Positions 34,047 to 43,241 are shown, counted from the first letter of the stretch. The stretch is 45,798 bases of DNA from Candidatus Cloacimonadota bacterium (GCA_002742935.1 PDON01000074.1:1-45798), one strand, 5' to 3'. Program-made: numbers and translations. The notes: a model not told the origin generated them from the letters alone.

Positions 34047-34424
34047 ACTATATCCTCAAATTCATTTAGATTTTAATGAGCATTTCCTTTTATAAAAGAA
34101 TAAAACAAAGCTTAATCTTTTTCAGAAAAGTTATAAAAAGGGAATCAGTCCGTAATAAATAAAGAACAAAACAGACCAATATTTACCCTTAATCTCACAA
34201 TCTAGATTATTTATATAGGAATAGATATGATCATAATCGCATAATATTGAATATTAGAAGTTCCAAATTATATGGATAGATCAGTAGTAGAACAAAACTC
34301 TATCCGAAGATTATTACCGGGTAGTTACAATAATCATAAGCGAGTTCTTACAACTAAACTGATTTTGATGAGTAGGCTTTATATATTGATTTAACACATA
34401 ACAGAAAGTGGTAACTAAAGTTTA
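34047..34424. other. intergenic region with no supported gene
   Basis: Region between recN's 3' end and the flavin oxidoreductase start. A/T-rich. It must hold the oxidoreductase promoter, but no good -35/-10 pair was found. A 40-codon frame at 34272-34394 has no ribosome site and an unremarkable composition. No repeat or RNA gene seen. Confidence 0.4.
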
Positions 34425-36026
34425 TTAAACCTCTAAGGAACCACCTATCATACCCATAAGCTCTTCTTCTCTCTCGGGTGTAGAAAGTTTTTTAAGCCCC
34501 GTAAATGTTGATTCTAAATCCTCTGTTTTGAAAATTTTATAGTGGGAATCTCCTCTTTTTGCAATAATAGGCAGATGGGTTATAAGTATAAGCTGTCCCC
34601 GTTTTGAGATCTCTTTTAATTTTATACCTACCTTATCTGCAATAGAGCCACTTATACCCGTATCAATCTCATCAAAAACCATAGCTCCGTTATAACCTGT
34701 TCTGGAAACCGACTTTATGGCAAGCATTATTCTTGATATCTCTCCACCGGAAGCTGTTTTTGATAGAGGCTTAAAATCTTCACCCTTATTTGTTCTCACA
34801 TTAAATTGTATAGTTTCCATTCCATACTTTGAATAACTGTCTAATTTTGACATTGAAACTTCTATTTCTGCATTCTTAAGACCTAAATCTTGAAGTTGAG
34901 AATTTACTCTATTTTCAAAACTTGGTACAGCTAAAACTCTTTTTCCTGTAATCTCTTGAGCCAGCTTTTCTAAAACCTTCTCCTCTTTAGACAGGTCATC
35001 TCTCTTCTTTTCTAAGAAGTAATCATAATCTCCATGCTTTAGGAGCTCTTCATCAATTTTACTGCTGTACTCTAAAATTTCCTCTATACTCATTGAAAAT
35101 TTTTTCTTAAGATTTTCAATGAGTTTGTACCTTTCGCTTATATTGTAATACTCCTCTTCACTAAAATTTAGAGAAGAACCGTAGTTAATAGCTGATAATG
35201 AGAGATCGTTTAAAGCATAGTATGCCGATTCAATATCCTTTTCATAACTTTCAAACTCACTATTAAACTTTGAGATAGAGCTTACTTTTCTTTCCAATTC
35301 TTTAATCATTTGAGAAATGGAATACTCCTCTCCATTTACAATATTATCAATAGATTCGGTAATACTTTTTATTCTTTCAACATTTTCTAAAGTTGTTAAA
35401 CTATTTTCAAGATCCTTATCCTCACCCTTGAAAGGAGAGACCTTATCAATCTCATCTTTATGGTATCTTAAAAGCTCTATCCTCTCTTTTCTAATACTAC
35501 TCTCATTAATAAGGTTTTCAATATCTGATCTGAGTTTTTTTACAACCGCAAACTGTTTCTTATACTCCTTTATGCTAATGTTGCCAAAATTATCTAAAAT
35601 AATACCGTGATACTTATTATTAAGAAGTGTTTGATGATCATGTTGACCATGGAAATCAATTAAATACTCACCCAGATCTTTTAGGGTTGTTACCTTTGCT
35701 GGAGAATCGTTTACAAATGCTCTGGATTTACCACTACTTAAAATTTCTCTTCTTATGATTAAAGTGCTATCACTATCATAACCATTTTTTAAAAGATACT
35801 TCTCTATCTTTTCACTAACAGAAAACTCAGCTTCAACAACAACCTTTTTTTCACCTTTTCTCACCATATCACCACTGGCTCTGTCACCCATTAAGAGCAT
35901 AATAGCATTTATAAGCATGGATTTACCGGAGCCTGTTTCTCCTGTTATAACATTGAGCCCTTCTGTGGGAGTGAACACTATCTCATTTATAAGTAGGAAG
36001 TTTCTTATATACAGCTTTAAAATCAT
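34425..36026 (-). CDS. recN: DNA repair protein RecN
   Basis: 533 residues, within the usual range (about 550). RecN is an SMC-like ATPase that gathers broken DNA ends for recombination. The N-terminal half has L-Y-I-R-N-F-L-L-I-N-E-I and Walker A G-E-T-G-S-G-K-S, then D-F-H-G-Q-H-D-H-Q-T-L-L. A long coiled-coil centre (about 160-360) follows, and the C-terminal half has the ABC signature T-A-S-G-G-E-I-S-R-I-M-L-A and Walker B M-V-F-D-E-I-D-T-G-I-S-G. The ATG at 36026 directly follows the TAG of the upstream SH3 gene, so translation is coupled. Confidence 0.96.
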   Translation of the reverse strand: MILKLYIRNFLLINEIVFTPTEGLNVITGETGSGKSMLINAIMLLMGDRASGDMVRKGEKKVVVEAEFSVSEKIEKYLLKNGYDSDSTLIIRREILSSGKSRAFVNDSPAKVTTLKDLGEYLIDFHGQHDHQTLLNNKYHGIILDNFGNISIKEYKKQFAVVKKLRSDIENLINESSIRKERIELLRYHKDEIDKVSPFKGEDKDLENSLTTLENVERIKSITESIDNIVNGEEYSISQMIKELERKVSSISKFNSEFESYEKDIESAYYALNDLSLSAINYGSSLNFSEEEYYNISERYKLIENLKKKFSMSIEEILEYSSKIDEELLKHGDYDYFLEKKRDDLSKEEKVLEKLAQEITGKRVLAVPSFENRVNSQLQDLGLKNAEIEVSMSKLDSYSKYGMETIQFNVRTNKGEDFKPLSKTASGGEISRIMLAIKSVSRTGYNGAMVFDEIDTGISGSIADKVGIKLKEISKRGQLILITHLPIIAKRGDSHYKIFKTEDLESTFTGLKKLSTPEREEELMGMIGGSLEV

Positions 36027-37163
36027 CTACTTTTCCTTAAAAGTTATCAGCCTTTTAAACTTTTGGATCTCTTTTGAACTATTTTTGAGATACCTACTAT
36101 TTTTAAGGTCAAACTCATAATTCCAAATAAAGATTTTCTCCTCTTTCTGAACAATCACACTATAATCTTTATCAGGATTATTGTAGATATAAACTCTAAT
36201 CAATTTATTTGTAATATTGTTTATCTCAATATTGTTTGTTATCAGTTTTCCCGCTTTGGGTTTATACAAGAACTCAATAACTTTACAGGGAAGAGAGTCT
36301 CTGGATGTTTTTATTATCTGGTCGTCATAGACTTTACACATAATGAAAGGATTCATCTCTCTACCCTTAATCTTGAAATCTTTTAAAACAGACCTTCTAT
36401 TGTTATCATAGGTATATCTATAGTATAGAGAATCATTTTTAGCGAAACATCTTTTATCCTCTATGTAGGTACTTCTTGCTCCATTTACAAGCTCCATAAC
36501 ACTATAAGATACAAACCCATCAATATCTATATCATTTTCTATAAGAGATATAGAATAGTTGGAAACTTTACTAAAATCTCTACTGCCATCTTTTAAGATC
36601 ATAAAAGGGGAGCAATCTTTTATTTTGATAAACCCTTTGCTTAAACCATTATCTGAAACAATTTTGTAATAGTTTTTACCTCTATCTTTGGAATACAGAG
36701 CATCACCAATATTTAATTTATCTATGGGTTTTGTAAGTAGGCTGTCACTGTAGAGAGTAGCTTCCTTCACAACCCACAGAGGAGATTCCTTTTTTATCTC
36801 TTTTTTTTCTTCATTACCAACAAGTGGAGCTCCGTAATAGATCTCATTTAAAAAACCACTCTTTTTAGACCACCCTTCTATGTAACCTCTTCTTTTATCA
36901 AATACCCTTACCTTGTAAAAAGGATCCTTCACACCAACCAGTTCACAAAATGTTAACTTTTCCAAGTAAAAAATAACCTCTGAATTTTTATTTGGTTCAC
37001 TAAAAAGAAGCCATTTGTCATTTTTATTTTGTATAAATTTTACATCTGTAGAATCTGTCTTAAAATTATTGTACTCCCTCTTGCTTATTATATCTACTTT
37101 AGATCTTATAGGATTAGAAAAAATAAGCATTGTAAATGTAAAGATAAAAATTAAATATTTCAT
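36027..37163 (-). CDS. exported SH3-like-domain protein
   Basis: 378 residues from the ATG at 37161-37163, preceded by AGAAGG; an in-frame ATG 60 bases upstream would put 20 basic residues ahead of the signal peptide. The N-terminus (K-Y-L-I-F-I-F-T-F-T-M-L-I-F-S) is a signal peptide. Two SH3-type repeats are suggested: W-L-L-F-S-E-P-N-K-N-S-E-V-I with Y-K-V-R-V-F-D-K-R-R-G-Y-I-E-G-W, and A-T-L-Y-S-D-S-L-L with Y-K-I-V-S-D-N-G-L-S-K-G-F-I-K. Such domains often bind cell-wall peptides. The C-terminal 200 residues are unassigned. It abuts recN with no gap. Confidence 0.75.
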   Translation of the reverse strand: MKYLIFIFTFTMLIFSNPIRSKVDIISKREYNNFKTDSTDVKFIQNKNDKWLLFSEPNKNSEVIFYLEKLTFCELVGVKDPFYKVRVFDKRRGYIEGWSKKSGFLNEIYYGAPLVGNEEKKEIKKESPLWVVKEATLYSDSLLTKPIDKLNIGDALYSKDRGKNYYKIVSDNGLSKGFIKIKDCSPFMILKDGSRDFSKVSNYSISLIENDIDIDGFVSYSVMELVNGARSTYIEDKRCFAKNDSLYYRYTYDNNRRSVLKDFKIKGREMNPFIMCKVYDDQIIKTSRDSLPCKVIEFLYKPKAGKLITNNIEINNITNKLIRVYIYNNPDKDYSVIVQKEEKIFIWNYEFDLKNSRYLKNSSKEIQKFKRLITFKEK

Positions 37164-37318
37164 TTCATACCTTCTATTGTTTCGTAAAACTGTTTTAGAT
37201 TTCTGTTTGAGAGATTGCAACATTTAAGTTTTTAGAGTTTAAACAAGAAAGCTTCATCTACTAAAAGTAATCTTCTCAAAAATATTTTGGTTCAATATAA
37301 AAAAGAAACCTCCATAAA

Positions 37319-37353
37319 ACAATAGAGACAAGGATCCGCCTTGTCTCTATTGT
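37319..37353 (-). terminator. terminator of the coiled-coil protein gene
   Basis: Perfect 15-bp stem (ACAATAGAGACAAGG with CCTTGTCTCTATTGT), 5-nt loop, followed by TTTT in the minus direction. It lies between the coiled-coil gene and the SH3 gene. Confidence 0.85.
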
Positions 37354-37429
37354 ATAATTTGGCTTTTGTGCTTATTCAAACCATGAAATATTAGAAATAA
37401 TTAAATGAAAAGTAGCAAGCAAGTCAAGA

Positions 37430-38296
37430 TTAGAATAAGCCCTTAAGAACATCTATAACCTCTTCAACCTCATCTTTATCCTCTTTCTTTTTCTCTCCAC
37501 TCTCCTCTTTCATAGCTTTTTTCTCTTTATCTAATCTTCTTTTCTCTTCTTCTAGAGCTTTTCTTTCTTCAGCTAATCTTTTCTTCTCCTCTTCTAAACT
37601 CTCTCTATCACTTTTCCTAGCTTTTTTCCCTTCAAGTTCAGCCTCTTTTTCCTGCTCTTTCAAGGCTTTATTTACACTTTTGAATAACTCTCCTAATCCA
37701 AGATTTTTTTCCTTATAGTCTGAAGGTACTTCAAAAAGATCATTATCAACAGATACCCCCAGATCCAGTTTAGTAACTTCTGAAACGGTTTTATATCCAT
37801 TAGCATTGGCAACTTGCTTTAACTCCATACCTTTCCAGACCCAAGATGTAACAACAGTTCCGTTATTTTTTACATCCTTGTAGACCTTACAATTTTTACC
37901 AAAAAACTTCTCCTCTCTTATAAAATCACCCTCATTGTATAGATCAACCTCAGAATCTTCAGAGTAAGTTTCATCTTCAGAATCATCTTTAAAATCCTCT
38001 AAATCTGACATATAGGTTTTTGATTCAGGGAAGAGAGAGTAAACCTTATCTCCATTGGTGATAATGATCATGTTTATAATATTGGCTTCTTCACCATCTT
38101 TAGAGAGAAGATTACTTCTCAACTCAGTTCTACTTTTCTTACCAAAGTCATCAAAATACTGGGTAGCTATACTGTTACCGGAAGCACTTTTTGTTTCCAT
38201 TTCAAAAACTCCCGACTTAACATCATAGATGTTTAATCTTTTGGAGAAAAGAGAAAAAACTGACATTATGAGAATAAAAACAAGAATCCTTTTCAT
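37430..38296 (-). CDS. exported protein with an outer-membrane-lipoprotein-like N-domain and charged coiled coil
   Basis: 288 residues. A signal peptide (K-R-I-L-V-F-I-L-I-M-S-V-F-S-L-F-S) is followed by a beta-rich domain of about 190 residues (V-F-E-M-E-T-K-S-A-S-G, then Y-F-D-D-F-G-K-K-S-R-T-E-L, Y-S-L-F-P-E-S-K-T-Y), whose pattern resembles LolA-like/DUF4412 carrier folds; this is a guess. Residues about 208-275 are an almost pure Glu/Lys/Arg helix with repeated E-E-E-K-R-R/K-R-L, a strong coiled coil. The protein ends V-I-D-V-L-K-G-L-F. No lipobox is visible. The gene stands alone between its terminator and the divergent serC. Confidence 0.75.
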   Translation of the reverse strand: MKRILVFILIMSVFSLFSKRLNIYDVKSGVFEMETKSASGNSIATQYFDDFGKKSRTELRSNLLSKDGEEANIINMIIITNGDKVYSLFPESKTYMSDLEDFKDDSEDETYSEDSEVDLYNEGDFIREEKFFGKNCKVYKDVKNNGTVVTSWVWKGMELKQVANANGYKTVSEVTKLDLGVSVDNDLFEVPSDYKEKNLGLGELFKSVNKALKEQEKEAELEGKKARKSDRESLEEEKKRLAEERKALEEEKRRLDKEKKAMKEESGEKKKEDKDEVEEVIDVLKGLF

Positions 38297-38679
38297 TTCA
38301 CACTCCTATAATAATTAAAAAAATTATACCTTTGACATAGTCAATTTAAAAAAAGAGATTGAATAAGTAAAGAGGTAACATTTTAAAATTTATCTCTTTC
38401 CTATTATCTTCTTCCCTTCTTAATTAGAAGAGATTTTGAGTAAAGCAGCTAAATTAAGTTTTGTTTCTCAATTAAATTATATTACAAAATATATTATAAA
38501 ATTTATCTTGACACACCAAATAAAGCAAAATAGATTTCCAAAGTATTTTGAGTGATAGGAATAATAAATTGCTCATTGAGTTGTTAAATATAGTTACATT
38601 TGTCTATTTAGGTTGGATAATCCCCTCTATTTAGATTTAAATTGTTAACTAAAAGTTTTCTGTTAAAAAAAAGAGGTGT
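38297..38679. promoter_or_regulatory. divergent regulatory region serC / coiled-coil protein
   Basis: No gene. It contains the serC promoter (38508-38536) and, near the minus-strand gene, a palindrome TTGAC-ATA-GTCAA at about 38333-38345 that could be an operator for the minus-strand promoter. The serC leader is about 135 bases, long enough for a regulatory RNA element, but no known riboswitch pattern was recognised. Confidence 0.45.
38508..38536 (+). promoter_or_regulatory. serC promoter
   Basis: TTGACA (38508-38513), 17-base spacer, TAGATT (38531-38536). A consensus -35 with ideal spacing; expected start near 38543. Confidence 0.7.
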
Positions 38680-39780
38680 ATGATGACAAAAAGAGTTTTT
38701 AACTTTTCAGCCGGTCCTGCAATGCTTCCGGAAAATGTACTAAAAAAAGCTGCAGATGAGATGTTAAACTACAATAACTGTGGTATGTCTGTAATGGAAC
38801 TTTCCCACAGATCAGCTACATATCAAGATATTATTGATAGAGCGGAAGCTTCTCTCAGAAAGCTTATGAACATTCCTGAAAACTATAAAGTTCTTTTTTT
38901 ACAGGGTGGAGCATCAACTCAATTCTTAACAATACCTTTAAACTTTGCAGTAAATAAAAAAGCTGACTACATCAATACCGGTGCTTGGTCAAAGAAAGCT
39001 ATTGCAGAGGCTAAAAAGGCAGGAGTAGATGTAAAAGTTGTAGCTGATTCAAGCGATAAAAACTTTTCATACTTTCCAAAGTTAACTTCCGATATGTTCA
39101 GATCTGATGCGGATTACATCCATATTACTTCAAACAACACTATTTACGGAACAAAATGTATGGAGCTACCAAAAACAGATATTCCTGTAATAGCAGATAT
39201 GTCATCAAATATTCTTTCAGAAGAGTTTGATATCACAAAATATGCTATGGTTTATGCCGGAGCTCAGAAAAACATTGGTCCTTCAGGTGTAACTATTGTT
39301 ATAGTTAGAGAGGATATGGTTGGAAAGATTGAGAATCTTCCTACAATGCTTGACTATGCTACTCACGTTAAGGGTCAATCTATGTTTAACACTCCTCCTA
39401 CTTACGGTATCTATATTGCAGGTTTAGTATTTGACAATCTTCTTGAGATGGGTGGCGTTAAAGCAATTGAAAAGATAAATAGAGAGAAAGCAGCCTTAAT
39501 CTACAATGCTATTGATAACTCTGAAATTTTTAAAGCTCATGTAAATGGTGATGAAAGATCTCTTATGAATATACCTTTCTTCCCTGACAGTGAGAAAGTA
39601 AAAGATACAGATCTCTGTACAAAGAAATTTTTGGCTGAAGCAGCTGAAAACAATCTTGTCACCTTAAAAGGTCACAGATCTGTTGGTGGTATGAGAGCAT
39701 CAGTTTACAACGCTATGCCTTTTGAAGGGTGTAAGGCTCTTGCTGAATTTATCACTAAATTTGATAAAGAGAACAGATAG
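38680..39780 (+). CDS. serC: phosphoserine aminotransferase
   Basis: 366 residues, usual size. A PLP enzyme that makes phosphoserine from phosphohydroxypyruvate, and phosphohydroxythreonine in B6 synthesis. Clear marks: F-N-F-S-A-G-P-A-M-L-P, M-E-L-S-H-R-S, L-F-L-Q-G-G-A-S-T-Q-F, V-I-A-D-M-S-S-N-I-L-S, and the PLP lysine in A-G-A-Q-K-N-I-G-P-S-G. The two adjacent ATGs (38680, 38683) share one AGAGG site; the second is better spaced, so the protein may be one residue shorter. serA follows 130 bases on. A weak terminator lies between them. Confidence 0.96.
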   Translation: MMTKRVFNFSAGPAMLPENVLKKAADEMLNYNNCGMSVMELSHRSATYQDIIDRAEASLRKLMNIPENYKVLFLQGGASTQFLTIPLNFAVNKKADYINTGAWSKKAIAEAKKAGVDVKVVADSSDKNFSYFPKLTSDMFRSDADYIHITSNNTIYGTKCMELPKTDIPVIADMSSNILSEEFDITKYAMVYAGAQKNIGPSGVTIVIVREDMVGKIENLPTMLDYATHVKGQSMFNTPPTYGIYIAGLVFDNLLEMGGVKAIEKINREKAALIYNAIDNSEIFKAHVNGDERSLMNIPFFPDSEKVKDTDLCTKKFLAEAAENNLVTLKGHRSVGGMRASVYNAMPFEGCKALAEFITKFDKENR

Positions 39781-39791
39781 ACTTAATTTTT

Positions 39792-39816
39792 GCCCTTAGT
39801 AAACCTACTTAAGGGC
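39792..39816 (+). terminator. terminator after serC
   Basis: Stem GCCCTTA(GTA)/(TAC)TTAAGGGC with one bulged T, then TTTTCTTTT. serA may therefore be transcribed partly by read-through. Confidence 0.75.
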
Positions 39817-39910
39817 TTTTCTTTTAATACACCTTTGGATTTGAGATTGATTATTATTTCAATATAAGAGGGTAGTTTTCAAACTTTAATTTAATAATTT
39901 GGAGACAAAT

Positions 39911-40831
39911 ATGAAAAAGATCTTAATTGCTACAGAAAAACCTTTTGCACCTGCTGCTATTGAGAAGATGAAAGCTGTTGTAGATGCTCACGAAGGTTAC
40001 GAACTTGAGCTTTTAGAAAAATATGAGGGTCAAGAGGCTCTTATTGAAGCTGCTAAAAAAGCCGATGCTATGATTATAAGATCTGATAAAGCTACTAAAG
40101 AGGTTTTAGAAAATTCAAGCTTAAAAGTTGTTGTAAGAGCCGGTGCCGGATATGATAACATTGATCTTGCTGCTGCTACTGAAAAAGGTATTGTAGCTAT
40201 GAATACTCCGGGACAAAACTCAAATGCGGTTGCTGAACTTGCCATTGGTATGATGCTTTTTATGGCTCGTGGTAAATTTAACGGAAAATCCGGTAAAGAG
40301 TTAAAAGAAAAAAAGGTTGGAATACACGCCTACGGTAATGTTGGAAAAAATGTTGCCAGAATTGCTAAAGGTTTGGGAATGGAAGTTTTAGCTTTTGATC
40401 CTTTTGTTTCTAAAGAAACTATTGAAGCTGACGGTGTTAAAGTTTGTAGTTCTGTTGAGGAGCTATACTCCAGCTGTGATTATATATCACTTCATATTCC
40501 TGCAAATGATAAAACTAAGAACTCTATAAACTTTGATCTTCTAAACAGGATGCCAAAAGGTGGAACTTTGGTTAATACTGCTCGTAAAGAGGTTGTTTGT
40601 GAAGAGAGTCTTCTTAAGCTTATGAATGAAAGAGAAGATTTTGTTTATATTTCAGATATTGCTCCAAATAATAGTAGTGAATTAACAGAAAAATTTGGTA
40701 ACAGATGTTTATTTACTCCTAAAAAAATGGGTGCTCAAACTGCTGAAGCAAATATAAATGCAGGTGTTGCAGGGGTAGAACAAATTATCAACTTTTTTGA
40801 AAATGGAGATACCACTTTCAAGGTTAATTAA
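39911..40831 (+). CDS. serA: D-3-phosphoglycerate dehydrogenase, short FCB-type
   Basis: 306 residues from the ATG at 39911 (GGAG seven bases upstream). It catalyses the first step of serine synthesis, oxidising 3-phosphoglycerate with NAD. It has only the substrate and NAD domains; the regulatory ACT/ASB domains of long SerA are absent. Motifs: V-V-R-A-G-A-G-Y-D-N-I-D, G-I-H-A-Y-G-N-V-G-K-N-V-A (dinucleotide loop), N-T-A-R-K-E-V-V (catalytic Arg). The usual catalytic His of the family (T-P-H-x-G) is replaced in T-P-K-K-M-G-A-Q-T; the same form occurs in Bacteroides SerA, so it is a lineage feature and not decay. Downstream of serC. Confidence 0.92.
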   Translation: MKKILIATEKPFAPAAIEKMKAVVDAHEGYELELLEKYEGQEALIEAAKKADAMIIRSDKATKEVLENSSLKVVVRAGAGYDNIDLAAATEKGIVAMNTPGQNSNAVAELAIGMMLFMARGKFNGKSGKELKEKKVGIHAYGNVGKNVARIAKGLGMEVLAFDPFVSKETIEADGVKVCSSVEELYSSCDYISLHIPANDKTKNSINFDLLNRMPKGGTLVNTARKEVVCEESLLKLMNEREDFVYISDIAPNNSSELTEKFGNRCLFTPKKMGAQTAEANINAGVAGVEQIINFFENGDTTFKVN

Positions 40832-40856
40832 CTTTTTACATAACAACTTAATATCC

Positions 40857-40886
40857 AAAAAACCTGTCGGTAAAGGCAGGTTTTTT
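40857..40886 (+). terminator. terminator after serA
   Basis: Stem AAAAAACCTGTC/GGCAGGTTTTTT (one G-U pair), 6-nt loop, T6 run. Confidence 0.9.
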
Positions 40887-40943
40887 GATCTTGTTTTAAG
40901 TTTAAGGGTAAAGTTATTAGCTTTAAAATAATCAATTAAAATC

Positions 40944-40972
40944 TTGACAATATTTTAAATAGTTTATAATTT
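40944..40972 (+). promoter_or_regulatory. promoter of the exbB-exbD-exbD-tonB operon
   Basis: TTGACA (40944-40949) followed after 17 bases by TAATTT (40967-40972); an overlapping TATAAT lies at 40965-40970 with a 15-base spacer. Expected start near 40979. Confidence 0.75.
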
Positions 40973-41047
40973 ATTAGCCCCGAGTGATGGGAATAATACT
41001 TGAACGAAGGTAAATTACAATAAACAAAAGTTAAATTGGAGGAGAAA

Positions 41048-41650
41048 ATGACAGAATATTTTGTCAAGGGTGGTCCTTTTATGTACCCAATCTTAGGTCT
41101 ATTAATTATTGGATTGGTTATTGCACTTTTTAAACTTGTTTCACTTTTAATGACCGGTAAAGATGCCGGAAAGATGATGCAAGAAGTTAAGAAGAAGCTG
41201 GCTACAGGCGGTATTGATGCTGCTGTTAAAGCTGTTTCTGGTAACAAACCTGTTGAGAATGTAATTAGAGCTGGTCTTAAAAACGCTAAGTACGGTCTTG
41301 AGAATGCAGAAAAAGCTGTTGTTAATGAAGGTGGAATCCAATCAACTCTTCTTGATAAGAACATGATTTGGTTATCAACAGTTGTTGCTCTTGCTCCTAT
41401 GCTTGGTTTCCTTGGTACTGTATGGGGTATGGTTGGAGCGATGGACTCTATTGCAAAAGCTAACGATATTTCTCCTGCTGTTGTTGCGGGTGGTATCTCT
41501 GAGGCTCTTTTAACTACTGCATTTGGTCTTGTTGTGGCTATTGTTATCCAAACATTCCAGAATATCTTTATCACTATTACAGATTCCAGAGTATTAGATA
41601 TGGAAGAGAGTAGTGTTGTTTTAGTTGAGCTACTACTGGAAAATAAGTAA
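41048..41650 (+). CDS. exbB: ExbB/TolQ/MotA-family proton channel subunit
   Basis: 200 residues from the ATG at 41048 after GGAGGAG. ExbB forms the inner-membrane pentamer that uses proton flow to power TonB. The first membrane helix is near residues 10-30 (Y-P-I-L-G-L-L-I-I-G-L-V-I-A-L), and the second and third lie in L-S-T-V-V-A-L-A-P-M-L-G-F-L-G-T-V-W-G-M and T-A-F-G-L-V-V-A-I-V-I-Q-T-F, with the family's G-L-x-G-T-V-x-G-M pattern in G-F-L-G-T-V-W-G-M. First gene of a four-gene operon. Confidence 0.93.
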   Translation: MTEYFVKGGPFMYPILGLLIIGLVIALFKLVSLLMTGKDAGKMMQEVKKKLATGGIDAAVKAVSGNKPVENVIRAGLKNAKYGLENAEKAVVNEGGIQSTLLDKNMIWLSTVVALAPMLGFLGTVWGMVGAMDSIAKANDISPAVVAGGISEALLTTAFGLVVAIVIQTFQNIFITITDSRVLDMEESSVVLVELLLENK

Positions 41651-41673
41651 TATAATTTAGGCAGGATGAGAAG

Positions 41674-42093
41674 ATGTTAAAAACACGTGAAAGAAAAGCT
41701 GGTGAATTCAATGCATCATCAATGGCTGACATTACATTCCTGTTGCTTGTATTTTTTCTAGTAACTACTACCGTATCTAATGATAAGGGTGTTAGCTTCG
41801 TTTTACCTGAGAAGGTTGATAATCCCGAAGAGGTTAAAATGAAGGGTGTTATAAACGCTACTATTAATGATCAAAATGCTATTCTTTTAGGACCAAAAGG
41901 TGATATGAAAGAAGTTGATCTATCGGAAGTAAAGAGTAGATTGCAATCTATTAGTGTTAACAAAGATATACCTCTTGATACTATGATTGTATCTCTAAAA
42001 GCAACAAATGGTGCCAGCTATAACACTTATCTTAGCCTTTTAGATCAGATTAAGTATGCTAAGGTTAAGAAAATTTCATTGGCACAAGAGTAG
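41674..42093 (+). CDS. exbD: ExbD-family biopolymer transport protein (first copy)
   Basis: 139 residues with one N-terminal membrane helix (M-A-D-I-T-F-L-L-L-V-F-F-L-V-T-T-T-V) containing the proton-carrying Asp in S-M-A-D-I-T, then a periplasmic domain. ExbD dimers sit in the ExbB pore. ATG at 41674, preceded by AGGATGAG. 23 bases after exbB and 26 before the second exbD. The two ExbD copies differ throughout the periplasmic part, as is usual for the FCB arrangement, and may form a heterodimer. Confidence 0.93.
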   Translation: MLKTRERKAGEFNASSMADITFLLLVFFLVTTTVSNDKGVSFVLPEKVDNPEEVKMKGVINATINDQNAILLGPKGDMKEVDLSEVKSRLQSISVNKDIPLDTMIVSLKATNGASYNTYLSLLDQIKYAKVKKISLAQE

Positions 42094-42119
42094 TTCAGTT
42101 AACGTAAAGAGAGAGTATT

Positions 42120-42524
42120 ATGCTTAATAGAAAAAAGAGAGAGGAAACCGGAGCTATATCAACAGCTTCAATGCCCGATATAATCTTTATGTTGCTAATA
42201 TTTTTTATGGTATCCACTGTAATGAGAGAGTTTAGAGGACTACCGGTACAACTTCCCGAAGCTAAGACAACAAAAAAGATTGAAGGTAATAGAAACTTTG
42301 CCCATCTATTTGTTGATAGGTCTGAAAGAATAAGTTTAGATGATAAACTTTTAAGACCTAGTGATTTAACTTTGATAGCCAATCTTAAGAGACAGCAAAA
42401 CCCAAGAATTGTTATGATGCTTAAGATTGATCAAGATGCTAAATACGGTTTTGTGGATAAGGTACATAAAGCGCTGCAAGATGCTGATGCTCGAAGAGTA
42501 ACATATGCAGCAAAAACTAAGTAA
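42120..42524 (+). CDS. exbD: ExbD-family biopolymer transport protein (second copy)
   Basis: 134 residues. The single membrane helix is in S-M-P-D-I-I-F-M-L-L-I-F-F-M-V-S-T-V with the conserved Asp after M-P. The periplasmic part contains R-G-L-P-V-Q-L-P-E-A. It is paralogous to the first ExbD. ATG at 42120 after GAGAG. Followed by tonB at 13 bases. Confidence 0.93.
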   Translation: MLNRKKREETGAISTASMPDIIFMLLIFFMVSTVMREFRGLPVQLPEAKTTKKIEGNRNFAHLFVDRSERISLDDKLLRPSDLTLIANLKRQQNPRIVMMLKIDQDAKYGFVDKVHKALQDADARRVTYAAKTK

Positions 42525-42537
42525 GTTGAGGTTATAG

Positions 42538-43206
42538 ATGGCTCAAGAAGTAGGAGAAATAGGAAAAATTAGAAAACGATATAGCAGGATTTCTGATTTA
42601 TTGACAATTGGAGTTCTTCTCGCTTTTACTGCCATATTTACTTTTCACCATAAGTTTAAAGAGGTTGAGATAATTGAAGCACCTGAAACTATGGCTGAAA
42701 TAGAGATAGAACAAGTGGATGTAACTATCCAAAAGGTTGAAACAGTGGCACCAAAAAAAGTTAGTGTTCCTGTTGCAGTAGAAGATGATGAAGAGTTTGA
42801 TGAGGATGTTGAGATTGAGTTTGAAGATTCAGATTTCAGCTTTGATGATCCTCCACCGCCGCCACCTGAATTTATAGATGAGGTTGAAGAGGAAGTTGCG
42901 ATTGATTTCTTTGCTGTTCAGAGTAAACCTGAAATGGTTGGAGGAATGAAATCATTGTACAACAATCTTGTTTATCCCGTTATGGCAAGGCGTGCAGGTA
43001 AAAATGGTAGTGTTACTTTAAAATTTATATGTAGTAAAACAGGTAAGCCAACAAACATTAAGGTTCTTTCTGAAAGACCTAAAGATCTTGGCTTTGGAAA
43101 AGCAGCTGTAGATGCCCTTAAAAAGTGTGTTTTCAAACCGGGATTACAGAGGGATAAACCTGTTCCGGTTAGTATGAAGCTTCCGGTTAAATTTAGAGTA
43201 CAATAG
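42538..43206 (+). CDS. tonB: TonB family energy transducer
   Basis: 222 residues. One membrane helix (about 20-38, D-L-L-T-I-G-V-L-L-A-F-T-A-I-F-T-F), a periplasmic linker that is acidic and not the usual Pro-Lys repeat (D-D-E-E-F-D-E-D-V-E-I-E-F-E-D), a short P-P-P-P-P-P run, and a C-terminal TonB domain (from about 130, K-P-E-M-V-G-G-M, to V-K-F-R-V-Q). It carries ExbB/ExbD energy to outer-membrane receptors. The C-terminal domain has two Cys (F-I-C-S-K-T and K-K-C-V-F-K-P-G) that are shared with the following lipoprotein. ATG at 42538; ends at a terminator. Confidence 0.93.
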   Translation: MAQEVGEIGKIRKRYSRISDLLTIGVLLAFTAIFTFHHKFKEVEIIEAPETMAEIEIEQVDVTIQKVETVAPKKVSVPVAVEDDEEFDEDVEIEFEDSDFSFDDPPPPPPEFIDEVEEEVAIDFFAVQSKPEMVGGMKSLYNNLVYPVMARRAGKNGSVTLKFICSKTGKPTNIKVLSERPKDLGFGKAAVDALKKCVFKPGLQRDKPVPVSMKLPVKFRVQ

Positions 43207-43241
43207 TTATAAAACATCTATTTTTATATCTGGTTTTTTGG

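Noticed and set aside
34272..34394. 40-codon open frame on the plus strand
   Set aside because: No ribosome site at proper distance, no recognisable composition or neighbour relation.
40936..41574. 212-codon minus-strand frame opposite exbB
   Set aside because: Antisense of a well-supported ExbB gene; rich in Ser, Pro, Ala and Thr, without a start context or family resemblance.
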